A stretch of DNA of 64,000 nucleotides from Mercurialis annua (Eukaryota; Streptophyta; Magnoliopsida; Malpighiales; Euphorbiaceae). Location of the stretch: positions 42,105,665 to 42,169,664 of the forward strand of contig NC_065570.1 in the NCBI RefSeq assembly GCF_937616625.2, written 5' to 3'. A program made the translations under genes and the position numbers. Below are positions 43,364-56,620 of the stretch, in pieces (the stretch's first letter is position 1; each line of letters begins with the position of its first letter). The notes under the pieces are model-generated. The model did no database searches, was not told the origin of the DNA, and saw only the letters and a program-made list of their open reading frames with translations.

Positions 43364-43402
43364 TTTTCAAGTGAAATATAAAATATGGTTATATAAAAAT
43401 GC

Positions 43403-45277
43403 GATCATTTTATTTTTTTTTATATAAAAATGCGCTCAATTTTATTTTTCTATTTTTACAAAAACATATTTTTAGCAGATCATTGGTACATTTTTAAAAA
43501 GCATATGCTTGAAAAAATAATTTAAATAAAAGCATATTTAAAAAAATTGTAATATACATATACTATTTGTTTTATTAAATAGATAAATAGAGATAGACTA
43601 GGCCCTAATTGAAAAAAAATATAAATTATATATTATCTTTATTGACATTAGTTAGAAACTACATATATTTTATTAAAGGGTCTATTTAATTTTTTTTTTT
43701 AGGGGAAAGGGTCAATTTAATATTTAAAATAACATTACAACACTTATTACTAAACGACATGATAAATATATATATTTTAAAAGCTTTAGTGTATATATTT
43801 TTAAAAGGCATAGGATAAAAGTGGGGCCCTTTGAAAGGTTTTAATCATTAAAAAATCTAGTTAGTTTTAAAATAAAAATTTTAATACACATCACAAATTA
43901 AATATTACTTTAGAAATATTATTTCTTAAGAGACCCCACATATAAGGCCCTTCAAAAGTTGAGGCCCTAGGCACAAGTCTTAGTGGCCTATGCCTAGGGC
44001 CGGGCCTGGCTACGATATAGAGCGTATAAAGTAAAAATTCTGTTAAGTCAAGATGAAATGTTGTTTACTCTATTTTCATATTATTTTTACCCACCAAGAA
44101 GTGACTTCATGTGAATCATTCTTGTCAGATGAATTCTAAACAACATTATGATAGTGAAAATGTTATAGACTAAAAAGGATCAGCTAATATTTAACCAAAT
44201 AAAACACATTGATCTCACTTTTCATATAACAAATAACTTAAATAGGGATGATTTTCATTTTCATTAAAAAGAAATTAACAGATACATTATTAATATAATA
44301 ATTAAAATTCCTCCCAATTGTATTTAGTTCGCCCCACCATCACTAAAAGAATTAGAACCGAAAGCACCATCACCAGAGAACTAGCACCTATACTTATTCA
44401 TGGGCTTGGGTACCCGGCCGGCCCGCCCAGGCCCGTCCTCTTAGGACCGCGCTTGGACACCAATTTTTGGTCCCAAACCCGGTCCGAGCCCGAGCGTGAA
44501 AAAAGACAGATTTTTTATAGACGGGCTTGGACTTCTAATATTGTAAAAAAACAACATAAGCCCGCCCAAACCCGGCCCGAACCCGTATAAATAATGCATT
44601 AGGGCCGGGTTTGGGTAGTATATTTAAAGCCCGAACCGGGCTTGGGCTTGTCTTTAAATAAATCAATCCCGGCCCGAGCCCGGCCCATGAACAGGTCTAC
44701 TAAAGCACCATCACCAGAAGCACCATCACTAGAAGCACTAGCATCAGAAGCATCATCACCAAAAAGCACTAGCACCAGAAGCACCATCACCAAAAGAACT
44801 AGCACGGCCAACCTTCTGAAGAATGGGTCCAACTGTATCACGAGTCATAGGTTTCAGCAAATGATAATCAAGACCCGCTTCCATAAAATTTCGGATGTGT
44901 TCCGGTGTGGAATTTGCCGATGAAACCCAACAATAACGCAGCCAACCCCCATCTTACAAAGTTCTGCAGTTGCCTGCGCAAAAGTATATATGAGCAAATG
45001 TCAACCAAAATGAAAAGCAGATTTAAAAAAAATGAAAAAAAATACCAGCAGGCTGTTCATGCCCGGCATATGATCGTACATGAAAATAATATCAAAACGC
45101 CTTCCATAGATGTGCAAGTGCACAACGTCTGCACCGTCGTTCACCGTCGCTACAGCCTTCACTCCAAGAGATGTCAGCACCATAAACCGTTTGAGTCGTC
45201 CTGACATCATCTACAATCAATGCATTCTCAGCTCGCATTTTTCAAGTGAAATATAAAATATGGTTATATAAAAATGC
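43403..45277. repeat. Array unit 2, 1875 bp
   Basis: Like unit 1 lacks both the 10-bp insertion and the 5 bp in exon 1. Private base near 44350 (AAAAGAATT for AAAAGCATT). Confidence 0.95.
44756..45238 (-). pseudogene. Receiver-domain pseudogene, unit 2 (5-bp deletion)
   Basis: Shares the unit 1 deletion, so these two units form one lineage at this site. Confidence 0.85.
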
Positions 45278-47168
45278 GATCATTTTATTTTTTTTTATAT
45301 AAAAATGCGCTCAATTTTATTTTTCTATTTTTACAAAAACATATTTTTAGCAGATCATTGGTACATTTTTAAAAAGCATATGCTTGAAAAAATAATTTAA
45401 ATAAAAGCATATTTAAAAAAATTGTAATATACATATACTATTTGTTTTATTAAATAGATAAATAGAGATAGACTAGGCCCTAATTGAAAAAAAATATAAA
45501 TTATATATTATCTTTATTGACATTAGTTAGAAACTACATATATTTCATTAAAGGGTCTATTTAATTTTTTTTTTTAGGGGAAAGGGTCAATTTAATATTT
45601 AAAATAACATTACAACACTTATTACTAAACGACATGATAAATATATATATTTTAAAAGCTTTAGTGTATATATTTTTAAAAGGCATAGGATAAAAGTGGG
45701 GCCCTTTGAAAGGTTTTAATCATTAAAAAATCTAGTTAGTTTTAAAATAAAAATTTTAATACACATCACAAATTAAATATTACTTTAGAAATATTATTTC
45801 TTAAGAGACCCCACATATAAGGCCCTTCAAAAGTTGAGGCCCTAGGCACAAGTCTTAGTGGCCTATGCCTAGGGCCGGGCCTGGCTACGATATAGAGCGT
45901 ATAAAGTAAAAATTCTGTTAAGTCAAGATGAAATGTTGTTTACTCTATTTTCATATTATTTTTACCCACCAAGAAGTGACTTCATGTGAATCATTCTTGT
46001 CAGATGAATTCTAAACAACATTATGATAGTGAAAATGTTATAGACTAAAAAGGATCAGCTAATATTTAACCAAATAAAACACATTGATCTCACTTTTCAT
46101 ATAACAAATAACTTAAATAGGGATGATTTTCATTTTCATTAAAAAGAAATTAACAGATACATTATTAATATAATAATTAAAATTCCTCCCAATTGTATTT
46201 AGTTCCCCCCCACCATCACTAAAAGCATTAGAACCGAAAGCACCATCACCAGAGAACTAGCACCTATACTTATTCATGGGCTTGGGTACCCGGCCGGCCC
46301 GCCCAGGCCCGTCCTCTTAGGACCGCGCTTGGACACCAATTTTTGGTCCCAAACCCGGTCCGAGCCCGAGCGTGAAAAAAGACAGATTTTTTATAGACGG
46401 GCTTGGACTTCTAATATTGTAAAAAAACAACATAAGCCCGCCCAAACCCGGCCCGAACCCGTATAAATAATGCATTAGGGCCGGGTTTGGGTAGTATATT
46501 TAAAGCCCGAACCGGGCTTGGGCGGGCTTGGGCTTGTCTTTAAATAAATCAATCCCGGCCCGAGCCCGGCCCATGAACAGGTCTACTAAAGCACCATCAC
46601 CAGAAGCACCATCACTAGAAGCACTAGCATCAGAAGCATCATCACCAAAAAGCACTAGCACCAGAAGCACCATCACCAAAAGAACTAGCACGGCCAACCT
46701 TCTGAAGAATGGGTCCAACTGTATCACGAGTCATAGGTTTCAGCAAATGATAATCAAGACCCGCTTCCATAAAATTTCGGATGTGTTCCGGTGTGGAATT
46801 TGCCGATGAAACCCAACAATAACGCAGCCAACCCCCATCTTACAAAGTTCTGCAGTTGCCTGCGCAAAAGTATATATGAGCAAATGTCAACCAAAATGAA
46901 AAGCAGATTTAAAAAAAATGAAAAAAAATACCAGCAGGCTGTTCATGCCCGGCATATGATCGTACATGAAAATAATATCAAAACGCCTTCCATAGATGTG
47001 CAAGTGCACAACGTCTGCACCGTCGTTCACCGTCGCTACAGCCTTCACTCCAAGAGATGTCAGCACCATAACTTGCACCGTTTGAGTCGTCCTAACATCA
47101 TCTACAATCAATGCATTCTCAGCTCGCATTTTTCAAGTGAAATATAAAATATGGTTATATAAAAATGC
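45278..47168. repeat. Array unit 3, 1891 bp
   Basis: First unit with both the 10-bp GGGCGGGCTT insertion and the 5 bp in exon 1; C-run of seven at about 46205. Confidence 0.95.
46642..47129 (-). pseudogene. Type-C-like response-regulator receiver pseudogene, unit 3 (reference copy)
   Basis: Exon 1 (46932-47129, 66 codons from ATG) reads as a receiver domain: ENALIVDDVRTTQTVQ with the acidic pair, LTSLGVKAVATVNDGADVV, then RRFDIIFMYDHMPGMN. A 72-bp intron (46860-46931, GT...TTTTGCGCAG) follows in phase. Exon 2 starts ATAELCKMGVGCVIVG, then a one-base deletion near 46813; in the shifted frame it continues with PEHIRNFMEAGLDYHLLKPM, which supplies the conserved Lys before Pro. The tail is a degenerate Gly/Ala/Ser repeat ending at 46642. 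Response regulators of this receiver-only kind take phosphate from His-phosphotransfer proteins in plant cytokinin-type signalling. The acceptor Asp in the M-D-x-x-M-P motif is Tyr here (codon TAC), so phosphotransfer would be impossible even without the frameshift. Confidence 0.85.
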
Positions 47169-49059
47169 GATCATTTTATTTTTTTTTATATAAAAATGCG
47201 CTCAATTTTATTTTTCTATTTTTACAAAAACATATTTTTAGCAGATCATTGGTACATTTTTAAAAAGCATATGCTTGAAAAAATAATTTAAATAAAAGCA
47301 TATTTAAAAAAATTGTAATATACATATACTATTTGTTTTATTAAATAGATAAATAGAGATAGACTAGGCCCTAATTGAAAAAAAATATAAATTATATATT
47401 ATCTTTATTGACATTAGTTAGAAACTACATATATTTTATTAAAGGGTCTATTTAATTTTTTTTTTTAGGGGAAAGGGTCAATTTAATATTTAAAATAACA
47501 TTACAACACTTATTACTAAACGACATGATAAATATATATATTTTAAAAGCTTTAGTGTATATATTTTTAAAAGGCATAGGATAAAAGTGGGGCCCTTTGA
47601 AAGGTTTTAATCATTAAAAAATCTAGTTAGTTTTAAAATAAAAAATTTAATACACATCACAAATTAAATATTACTTTAGAAATATTATTTCTTAAGAGAC
47701 CCCACATATAAGGCCCTTCAAAAGTTGAGGCCCTAGGCACAAGTCTTAGTGGCCTATGCCTAGGGCCGGGCCTGGCTACGATATAGAGCGTATAAAGTAA
47801 AAATTCTGTTAAGTCAAGATGAAATGTTGTTTACTCTATTTTCATATTATTTTTACCCACCAAGAAGTGACTTCATGTGAATCATTCTTGTCAGATGAAT
47901 TCTAAACAACATTATGATAGTGAAAATGTTATAGACTAAAAAGGATCAGCTAATATTTAACCAAATAAAACACATTGATCTCACTTTTCATATAACAAAT
48001 AACTTAAATAGGGATGATTTTCATTTTCATTAAAAAGAAATTAACAGATACATTATTAATATAATAATTAAAATTCCTCCCAATTGTATTTAGTTCCCCC
48101 CCACCATCACTAAAAGCATTAGAACCGAAAGCACCATCACCAGAGAACTAGCACCTATACTTATTCATGGGCTTGGGTACCCGGCCGGCCCGCCCAGGCC
48201 CGTCCTCTTAGGACCGCGCTTGGACACCAATTTTTGGTCCCAAACCCGGTCCGAGCCCGAGCGTGAAAAAAGACAGATTTTTTATAGACGGGCTTGGACT
48301 TCTAATATTGTAAAAAAACAACATAAGCCCGCCCAAACCCGGCCCGAACCCGTATAAATAATGCATTAGGGCCGGGTTTGGGTAGTATATTTAAAGCCCG
48401 AACCGGGCTTGGGCGGGCTTGGGCTTGTCTTTAAATAAATCAATCCCGGCCCGAGCCCGGCCCATGAACAGGTCTACTAAAGCACCATCACCAGAAGCAC
48501 CATCACTAGAAGCACTAGCATCAGAAGCATCATCACCAAAAAGCACTAGCACCAGAAGCACCATCACCAAAAGAACTAGCACGGCCAACCTTCTGAAGAA
48601 TGGGTCCAACTGTATCACGAGTCATAGGTTTCAGCAAATGATAATCAAGACCCGCTTCCATAAAATTTCGGATGTGTTCCGGTGTGGAATTTGCCGATGA
48701 AACCCAACAATAACGCAGCCAACCCCCATCTTACAAAGTTCTGCAGTTGCCTGCGCAAAAGTATATATGAGCAAATGTCAACCAAAATGAAAAGCAGATT
48801 TAAAAAAAATGAAAAAAAATACCAGCAGGCTGTTCATGCCCGGCATATGATCGTACATGAAAATAATATCAAAACGCCTTCCATAGATGTGCAAGTGCAC
48901 AACGTCTGCACCGTCGTTCACCGTCGCTACAGCCTTCACTCCAAGAGATGTCAGCACCATAACTTGCACCGTTTGAGTCGTCCTAACATCATCTACAATC
49001 AATGCATTCTCAGCTCGCATTTTTCAAGTGAAATATAAAATATGGTTATATAAAAATGC
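47169..49059. repeat. Array unit 4, 1891 bp
   Basis: Has both insertions; seven-C run near 48096; shares the AAAAAATTTAATAC variant near 47640 only with unit 5. Confidence 0.95.
48533..49020 (-). pseudogene. Receiver-domain pseudogene, unit 4
   Basis: Same sequence state as the unit 3 copy: exon 1 open, Tyr at the acceptor site, one-base deletion in exon 2. Confidence 0.85.
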
Positions 49060-50949
49060 GATCATTTTATTTTTTTTTATATAAAAATGCGCTCAATTTT
49101 ATTTTTCTATTTTTACAAAAACATATTTTTAGCAGATCATTGGTACATTTTTAAAAAGCATATGCTTGAAAAAATAATTTAAATAAAAGCATATTTAAAA
49201 AAATTGTAATATACATATACTATTTGTTTTATTAAATAGATAAATAGAGATAGACTAGGCCCTAATTGAAAAAAAATATAAATTATATATTATCTTTATT
49301 GACATTAGTTAGAAACTACATATATTTTATTAAAGGGTCTATTTAATTTTTTTTTTTAGGGGAAAGGGTCAATTTAATATTTAAAATAACATTACAACAC
49401 TTATTACTAAACGACATGATAAATATATATATTTTAAAAGCTTTAGTGTATATATTTTTAAAAGGCATAGGATAAAAGTGGGGCCCTTTGAAAGGTTTTA
49501 ATCATTAAAAAATCTAGTTAGTTTTAAAATAAAAAATTTAATACACATCACAAATTAAATATTACTTTAGAAATATTATTTCTTAAGAGACCCCACATAT
49601 AAGGCCCTTCAAAAGTTGAGGCCCTAGGCACAAGTCTTAGTGGCCTATGCCTAGGGCCGGGCCTGGCTACGATATAGAGCGTATAAAGTAAAAATTCTGT
49701 TAAGTCAAGATGAAATGTTGTTTACTCTATTTTCATATTATTTTTACCCACCAAGAAGTGACTTCATGTGAATCATTCTTGTCAGATGAATTCTAAACAA
49801 CATTATGATAGTGAAAATGTTATAGACTAAAAAGGATCAGCTAATATTTAACCAAATAAAACACATTGATCTCACTTTTCATATAACAAATAACTTAAAT
49901 AGGGATGATTTTCATTTTCATTAAAAAGAAATTAACAGATACATTATTAATATAATAATTAAAATTCCTCCCAATTGTATTTAGTTCCCCCCACCATCAC
50001 TAAAAGCATTAGAACCGAAAGCACCATCACCAGAGAACTAGCACCTATACTTATTCATGGGCTTGGGTACCCGGCCGGCCCGCCCAGGCCCGTCCTCTTA
50101 GGACCGCGCTTGGACACCAATTTTTGGTCCCAAACCCGGTCCGAGCCCGAGCGTGAAAAAAGACAGATTTTTTATAGACGGGCTTGGACTTCTAATATTG
50201 TAAAAAAACAACATAAGCCCGCCCAAACCCGGCCCGAACCCGTATAAATAATGCATTAGGGCCGGGTTTGGGTAGTATATTTAAAGCCCGAACCGGGCTT
50301 GGGCGGGCTTGGGCTTGTCTTTAAATAAATCAATCCCGGCCCGAGCCCGGCCCATGAACAGGTCTACTAAAGCACCATCACCAGAAGCACCATCACTAGA
50401 AGCACTAGCATCAGAAGCATCATCACCAAAAAGCACTAGCACCAGAAGCACCATCACCAAAAGAACTAGCACGGCCAACCTTCTGAAGAATGGGTCCAAC
50501 TGTATCACGAGTCATAGGTTTCAGCAAATGATAATCAAGACCCGCTTCCATAAAATTTCGGATGTGTTCCGGTGTGGAATTTGCCGATGAAACCCAACAA
50601 TAACGCAGCCAACCCCCATCTTACAAAGTTCTGCAGTTGCCTGCGCAAAAGTATATATGAGCAAATGTCAACCAAAATGAAAAGCAGATTTAAAAAAAAT
50701 GAAAAAAAATACCAGCAGGCTGTTCATGCCCGGCATATGATCGTACATGAAAATAATATCAAAACGCCTTCCATAGATGTGCAAGTGCACAACGTCTGCA
50801 CCGTCGTTCACCGTCGCTACAGCCTTCACTCCAAGAGATGTCAGCACCATAACTTGCACCGTTTGAGTCGTCCTAACATCATCTACAATCAATGCATTCT
50901 CAGCTCGCATTTTTCAAGTGAAATATAAAATATGGTTATATAAAAATGC
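49060..50949. repeat. Array unit 5, 1890 bp
   Basis: Both insertions; six-C run near 49987; AAAAAATTTAATAC variant shared with unit 4. Confidence 0.95.
50423..50910 (-). pseudogene. Receiver-domain pseudogene, unit 5
   Basis: Same state as the unit 3 copy. Confidence 0.85.
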
Positions 50950-52839
50950 GATCATTTTATTTTTTTTTATATAAAAATGCGCTCAATTTTATTTTTCTAT
51001 TTTTACAAAAACATATTTTTATCAGATCATTGGTACATTTTTAAAAAGCATATGCTTGAAAAAATAATTTAAATAAAAGCATATTTAAAAAAATTGTAAT
51101 ATACATATACTATTTGTTTTATTAAATAGATAAATAGAGATAGACTAGGCCCTAATTGAAAAAAAATATAAATTATATATTATCTTTATTGACATTAGTT
51201 AGAAACTACATATATTTTATTAAAGGGTCTATTTAATTTTTTTTTTTAGGGGAAAGGGTCAATTTAATATTTAAAATAACATTACAACACTTATTACTAA
51301 ACGACATGATAAATATATATATTTTAAAAGCTTTAGTGTATATATTTTTAAGAGGCATAGGATAAAAGTGGGGCCCTTTGAAAGGTTTTAATCATTAAAA
51401 AATCTAGTTAGTTTTAAAATAAAAATTTTAATACACATCACAAATTAAATATTACTTTAGAAATATTATTTCTTAAGAGACCCCACATATAAGGCCCTTC
51501 AAAAGTTGAGGCCCTAGGCACAAGTCTTAGTGGCCTATGCCTAGGGCCGGGCCTGGCTACGATATAGAGCGTATAAAGTAAAAATTCTGTTAAGTCAAGA
51601 TGAAATGTTGTTTACTCTATTTTCATATTATTTTTACCCACCAAGAAGTGACTTCATGTGAATCATTCTTGTCAGATGAATTCTAAACAACATTATGATA
51701 GTGAAAATGTTATAGACTAAAAAGGATCAGCTAATATTTAACCAAATAAAACACATTGATCTCACTTTTCATATAACAAATAACTTAAATAGGGATGATT
51801 TTCATTTTCATTAAAAAGAAATTAACAGATACATTATTAATATAATAATTAAAATTCCTCCCAATTGTATTTAGTTCGCCCCACCATCACTAAAAGCATT
51901 AGAACCGAAAGCACCATCACCAGAGAACTAGCACCTATACTTATTCATGGGCTTGGGTACCCGGCCGGCCCGCCCAGGCCCGTCCTCTTAGGACCGCGCT
52001 TGGACACCAATTTTTGGTCCCAAACCCGGTCCGAGCCCGAGCGTGAAAAAAGACAGATTTTTTATAGACGGGCTTGGACTTCTAATATTGTAAAAAAACA
52101 ACATAAGCCCGCCCAAACCCGGCCCGAACCCGTATAAATAATGCATTAGGGCCGGGTTTGGGTAGTATATTTAAAGCCCGAACCGGGCTTGGGCGGGCTT
52201 GGGCTTGTCTTTAAATAAATCAATCCCGGCCCGAGCCCGGCCCATGAACAGGTCTACTAAAGCACCATCACCAGAAGCACCATCACTAGAAGCACTAGCA
52301 TCAGAAGCATCATCACCAAAAAGCACTAGCACCAGAAGCACCATCACCAAAAGAACTAGCACGGCCAACCTTCTGAAGAATGGGTCCAACTGTATCACGA
52401 GTCATAGGTTTCAGCAAATGATAATCAAGACCCGCTTCCATAAAATTTCGGATGTGTTCCGGTGTGGAATTTGCCGATGAAACCCAACAATAACGCAGCC
52501 AACCCCCATCTTACAAAGTTCTGCAGTTGCCTGCGCAAAAGTATATATGAGCAAATGTCAACCAAAATGAAAAGCAGATTTAAAAAAAATGAAAAAAAAT
52601 ACCAGCAGGCTGTTCATGCCCGGCATATGATCGTACATGAAAATAATATCAAAACGCCTTCCATAGATGTGCAAGTGCACAACGTCTGCACCGTCGTTCA
52701 CCGTCGCTACAGCCTTCACTCCAAGAGATGTCAGCACCATAACTTGCACCGTTTGAGTCGTCCTAACATCATCTACAATCAATGCATTCTCAGCTCGCAT
52801 TTTTCAAGTGAAATATAAAATATGGTTATATAAAAATGC
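50950..52839. repeat. Array unit 6, 1890 bp
   Basis: Combines the 10-bp insertion with the TTCGCCCC variant, a combination not seen in its neighbours. Private T at about 51022 and AAGAGGC near 51350. Confidence 0.95.
52313..52800 (-). pseudogene. Receiver-domain pseudogene, unit 6
   Basis: Same state as the unit 3 copy. Confidence 0.85.
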
Positions 52840-54730
52840 GATCATTTTATTTTTTTTTATATAAAAATGCGCTCAATTTTATTTTTCTATTTTTACAAAA
52901 ACATATTTTTAGCAGATCATTGGTACATTTTTAAAAAGCATATGCTTGAAAAAATAATTTAAATAAAAGCATATTTAAAAAAATTGTAATATACATATAC
53001 TATTTGTTTTATTAAATAGATAAATAGAGATAGACTAGGCCCTAATTGAAAAAAAAATATAAATTATATATTATCTTTATTGACATTAGTTAGAAACTAC
53101 ATATATTTTATTAAAGGGTCTATTTAATTTTTTTTTTTAGGGGAAAGGGTCAATTTAATATTTAAAATAACATTACAACACTTATTACTAAACGACATGA
53201 TAAATATATATATTTTAAAAGCTTTAGTGTATATATTTTTAAAAGGCATAGGATAAAAGTGGGGCCCTTTGAAAGGTTTTAATCATTAAAAAATCTAGTT
53301 AGTTTTAAAATAAAAATTTTAATACACATCACAAATTAAATATTACTTTAGAAATATTATTTCTTAAGAGACCCCACATATAAGGCCCTTCAAAAGTTGA
53401 GGCCCTAGGCACAAGTCTTAGTGGCCTATGCCTAGGGCCGGGCCTGGCTACGATATAGAGCGTATAAAGTAAAAATTCTGTTAAGTCAAGATGAAATGTT
53501 GTTTACTCTATTTTCATATTATTTTTACCCACCAAGAAGTGACTTCATGTGAATCATTCTTGTCAGATGAATTCTAAACAACATTATGATAGTGAAAATG
53601 TTATAGACTAAAAAGGATCAGCTAATATTTAACCAAATAAAACACATTGATCTCACTTTTCATATAACAAATAACTTAAATAGGGATGATTTTCATTTTC
53701 ATTAAAAAGAAATTAACAGATACATTATTAATATAATAATTAAAATTCCTCCCAATTGTATTTAGTTCCCCCCACCATCACTAAAAGCATTAGAACCGAA
53801 AGCACCATCACCAGAGAACTAGCACCTATACTTATTCATGGGCTTGGGTACCCGGCCGGCCCGCCCAGGCCCGTCCTCTTAGGACCGCGCTTGGACACCA
53901 ATTTTTGGTCCCAAACCCGGTCCGAGCCCGAGCGTGAAAAAAGACAGATTTTTTATAGACGGGCTTGGACTTCTAATATTGTAAAAAAACAACATAAGCC
54001 CGCCCAAACCCGGCCCGAACCCGTATAAATAATGCATTAGGGCCGGGTTTGGGTAGTATATTTAAAGCCCGAACCGGGCTTGGGCGGGCTTGGGCTTGTC
54101 TTTAAATAAATCAATCCCGGCCCGAGCCCGGCCCATGAACAGGTCTACTAAAGCACCATCACCAGAAGCACCATCACTAGAAGCACTAGCATCAGAAGCA
54201 TCATCACCAAAAAGCACTAGCACCAGAAGCACCATCACCAAAAGAACTAGCACGGCCAACCTTCTGAAGAATGGGTCCAACTGTATCACGAGTCATAGGT
54301 TTCAGCAAATGATAATCAAGACCCGCTTCCATAAAATTTCGGATGTGTTCCGGTGTGGAATTTGCCGATGAAACCCAACAATAACGCAGCCAACCCCCAT
54401 CTTACAAAGTTCTGCAGTTGCCTGCGCAAAAGTATATATGAGCAAATGTCAACCAAAATGAAAAGCAGATTTAAAAAAAATGAAAAAAAATACCAGCAGG
54501 CTGTTCATGCCCGGCATATGATCGTACATGAAAATAATATCAAAACGCCTTCCATAGATGTGCAAGTGCACAACGTCTGCACCGTCGTTCACCGTCGCTA
54601 CAGCCTTCACTCCAAGAGATGTCAGCACCATAACTTGCACCGTTTGAGTCGTCCTAACATCATCTACAATCAATGCATTCTCAGCTCGCATTTTTCAAGT
54701 GAAATATAAAATATGGTTATATAAAAATGC
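52840..54730. repeat. Array unit 7, 1891 bp
   Basis: Both insertions, six-C run; one extra A near 53050. Confidence 0.95.
54204..54691 (-). pseudogene. Receiver-domain pseudogene, unit 7
   Basis: Same state as the unit 3 copy. Confidence 0.85.
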
Positions 54731-56620
54731 GATCATTTTATTTTTTTTTATATAAAAATGCGCTCAATTTTATTTTTCTATTTTTACAAAAACATATTTT
54801 TAGCAGATCATTGGTACATTTTTAAAAAGCATATGCTTGAAAAAATAATTTAAATAAAAGCATATTTAAAAAAATTGTAATATACATATACTATTTGTTT
54901 TATTAAATAGATAAATAGAGATAGACTAGGCCCTAATTGAAAAAAAATATAAATTATATATTATCTTTATTGACATTAGTTAGAAACTACATATATTTTA
55001 TTAAAGGGTCTATTTAATTTTTTTTTTTAGGGGAAAGGGTCAATTTAATATTTAAAATAACATTACAACACTTATTACTAAACGACATGATAAATATATA
55101 TATTTTAAAAGCTTTAGTGTATATATTTTTAAAAGGCATAGGATAAAAGTGGGGCCCTTTGAAAGGTTTTAATCATTAAAAAATCTAGTTAGTTTTAAAA
55201 TAAAAATTTTAATACACATCACAAATTAAATATTACTTTAGAAATATTATTTCTTAAGAGACCCCACATATAAGGCCCTTCAAAAGTTGAGGCCCTAGGC
55301 ACAAGTCTTAGTGGCCTATGCCTAGGGCCGGGCCTGGCTACGATATAGAGCGTATAAAGTAAAAATTCTGTTAAGTCAAGATGAAATGTTGTTTACTCTA
55401 TTTTCATATTATTTTTACCCACCAAGAAGTGACTTCATGTGAATCATTCTTGTCAGATGAATTCTAAACAACATTATGATAGTGAAAATGTTATAGACTA
55501 AAAAGGATCAGCTAATATTTAACCAAATAAAACACATTGATCTCACTTTTCATATAACAAATAACTTAAATAGGGATGATTTTCATTTTCATTAAAAAGA
55601 AATTAACAGATACATTATTAATATAATAATTAAAATTCCTCCCAATTGTATTTAGTTCCCCCCACCATCACTAAAAGCATTAGAACCGAAAGCACCATCA
55701 CCAGAGAACTAGCACCTATACTTATTCATGGGCTTGGGTACCCGGCCGGCCCGCCCAGGCCCGTCCTCTTAGGACCGCGCTTGGACACCAATTTTTGGTC
55801 CCAAACCCGGTCCGAGCCCGAGCGTGAAAAAAGACAGATTTTTTATAGACGGGCTTGGACTTCTAATATTGTAAAAAAACAACATAAGCCCGCCCAAACC
55901 CGGCCCGAACCCGTATAAATAATGCATTAGGGCCGGGTTTGGGTAGTATATTTAAAGCCCGAACCGGGCTTGGGCGGGCTTGGGCTTGTCTTTAAATAAA
56001 TCAATCCCGGCCCGAGCCCGGCCCATGAACAGGTCTACTAAAGCACCATCACCAGAAGCACCATCACTAGAAGCACTAGCATCAGAAGCATCATCACCAA
56101 AAAGCACTAGCACCAGAAGCACCATCACCAAAAGAACTAGCACGACCAACCTTCTGAAGAATGGGTCCAACTGTATCACGAGTCATTGGTTTCAGCAAAT
56201 GATAATCAAGACCCGCTTCCATAAAATTTCGGATGTGTTCCGGTGTGGAATTTGCCGATGAAACCCAACAATAACGCAGCCAACCCCCATCTTACAAAGT
56301 TCTGCAGTTGCCTGCGCAAAAGTATATATGAGCAAATGTCAACCAAAATGAAAAGCAGATTTAAAAAAAATGAAAAAAAATACCAGCAGGCTGTTCATGC
56401 CCGGCATATGATCGTACATGAAAATAATATCAAAACGCCTTCCATAGATGTGCAAGTGCACAACGTCTGCACCGTCGTTCACCGTCGCTACAGCCTTCAC
56501 TCCAAGAGATGTCAGCACCATAACTTGCACCGTTTGAGTCGTCCTAACATCATCTACAATCAATGCATTCTCAGCTCGCATTTTTCAAGTGAAATATAAA
56601 ATATGGTTATATAAAAATGC
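54731..56620. repeat. Array unit 8, 1890 bp
   Basis: Both insertions, six-C run; two private changes in receiver exon 2 (near 56145 and 56187). Confidence 0.95.
56094..56581 (-). pseudogene. Receiver-domain pseudogene, unit 8
   Basis: As the unit 3 copy plus two private substitutions in exon 2. Confidence 0.85.

Larger units (their letters stand above)
41529..43402. repeat. Array unit 1, 1874 bp
   Basis: Fused to the only complete left MITE end. Lacks the 10-bp GGGCGGGCTT insertion and has the 5-bp deletion in receiver exon 1. Carries the TATATTAAAAGC variant otherwise seen only in unit 10, and TTCGCCCC. Confidence 0.95.
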
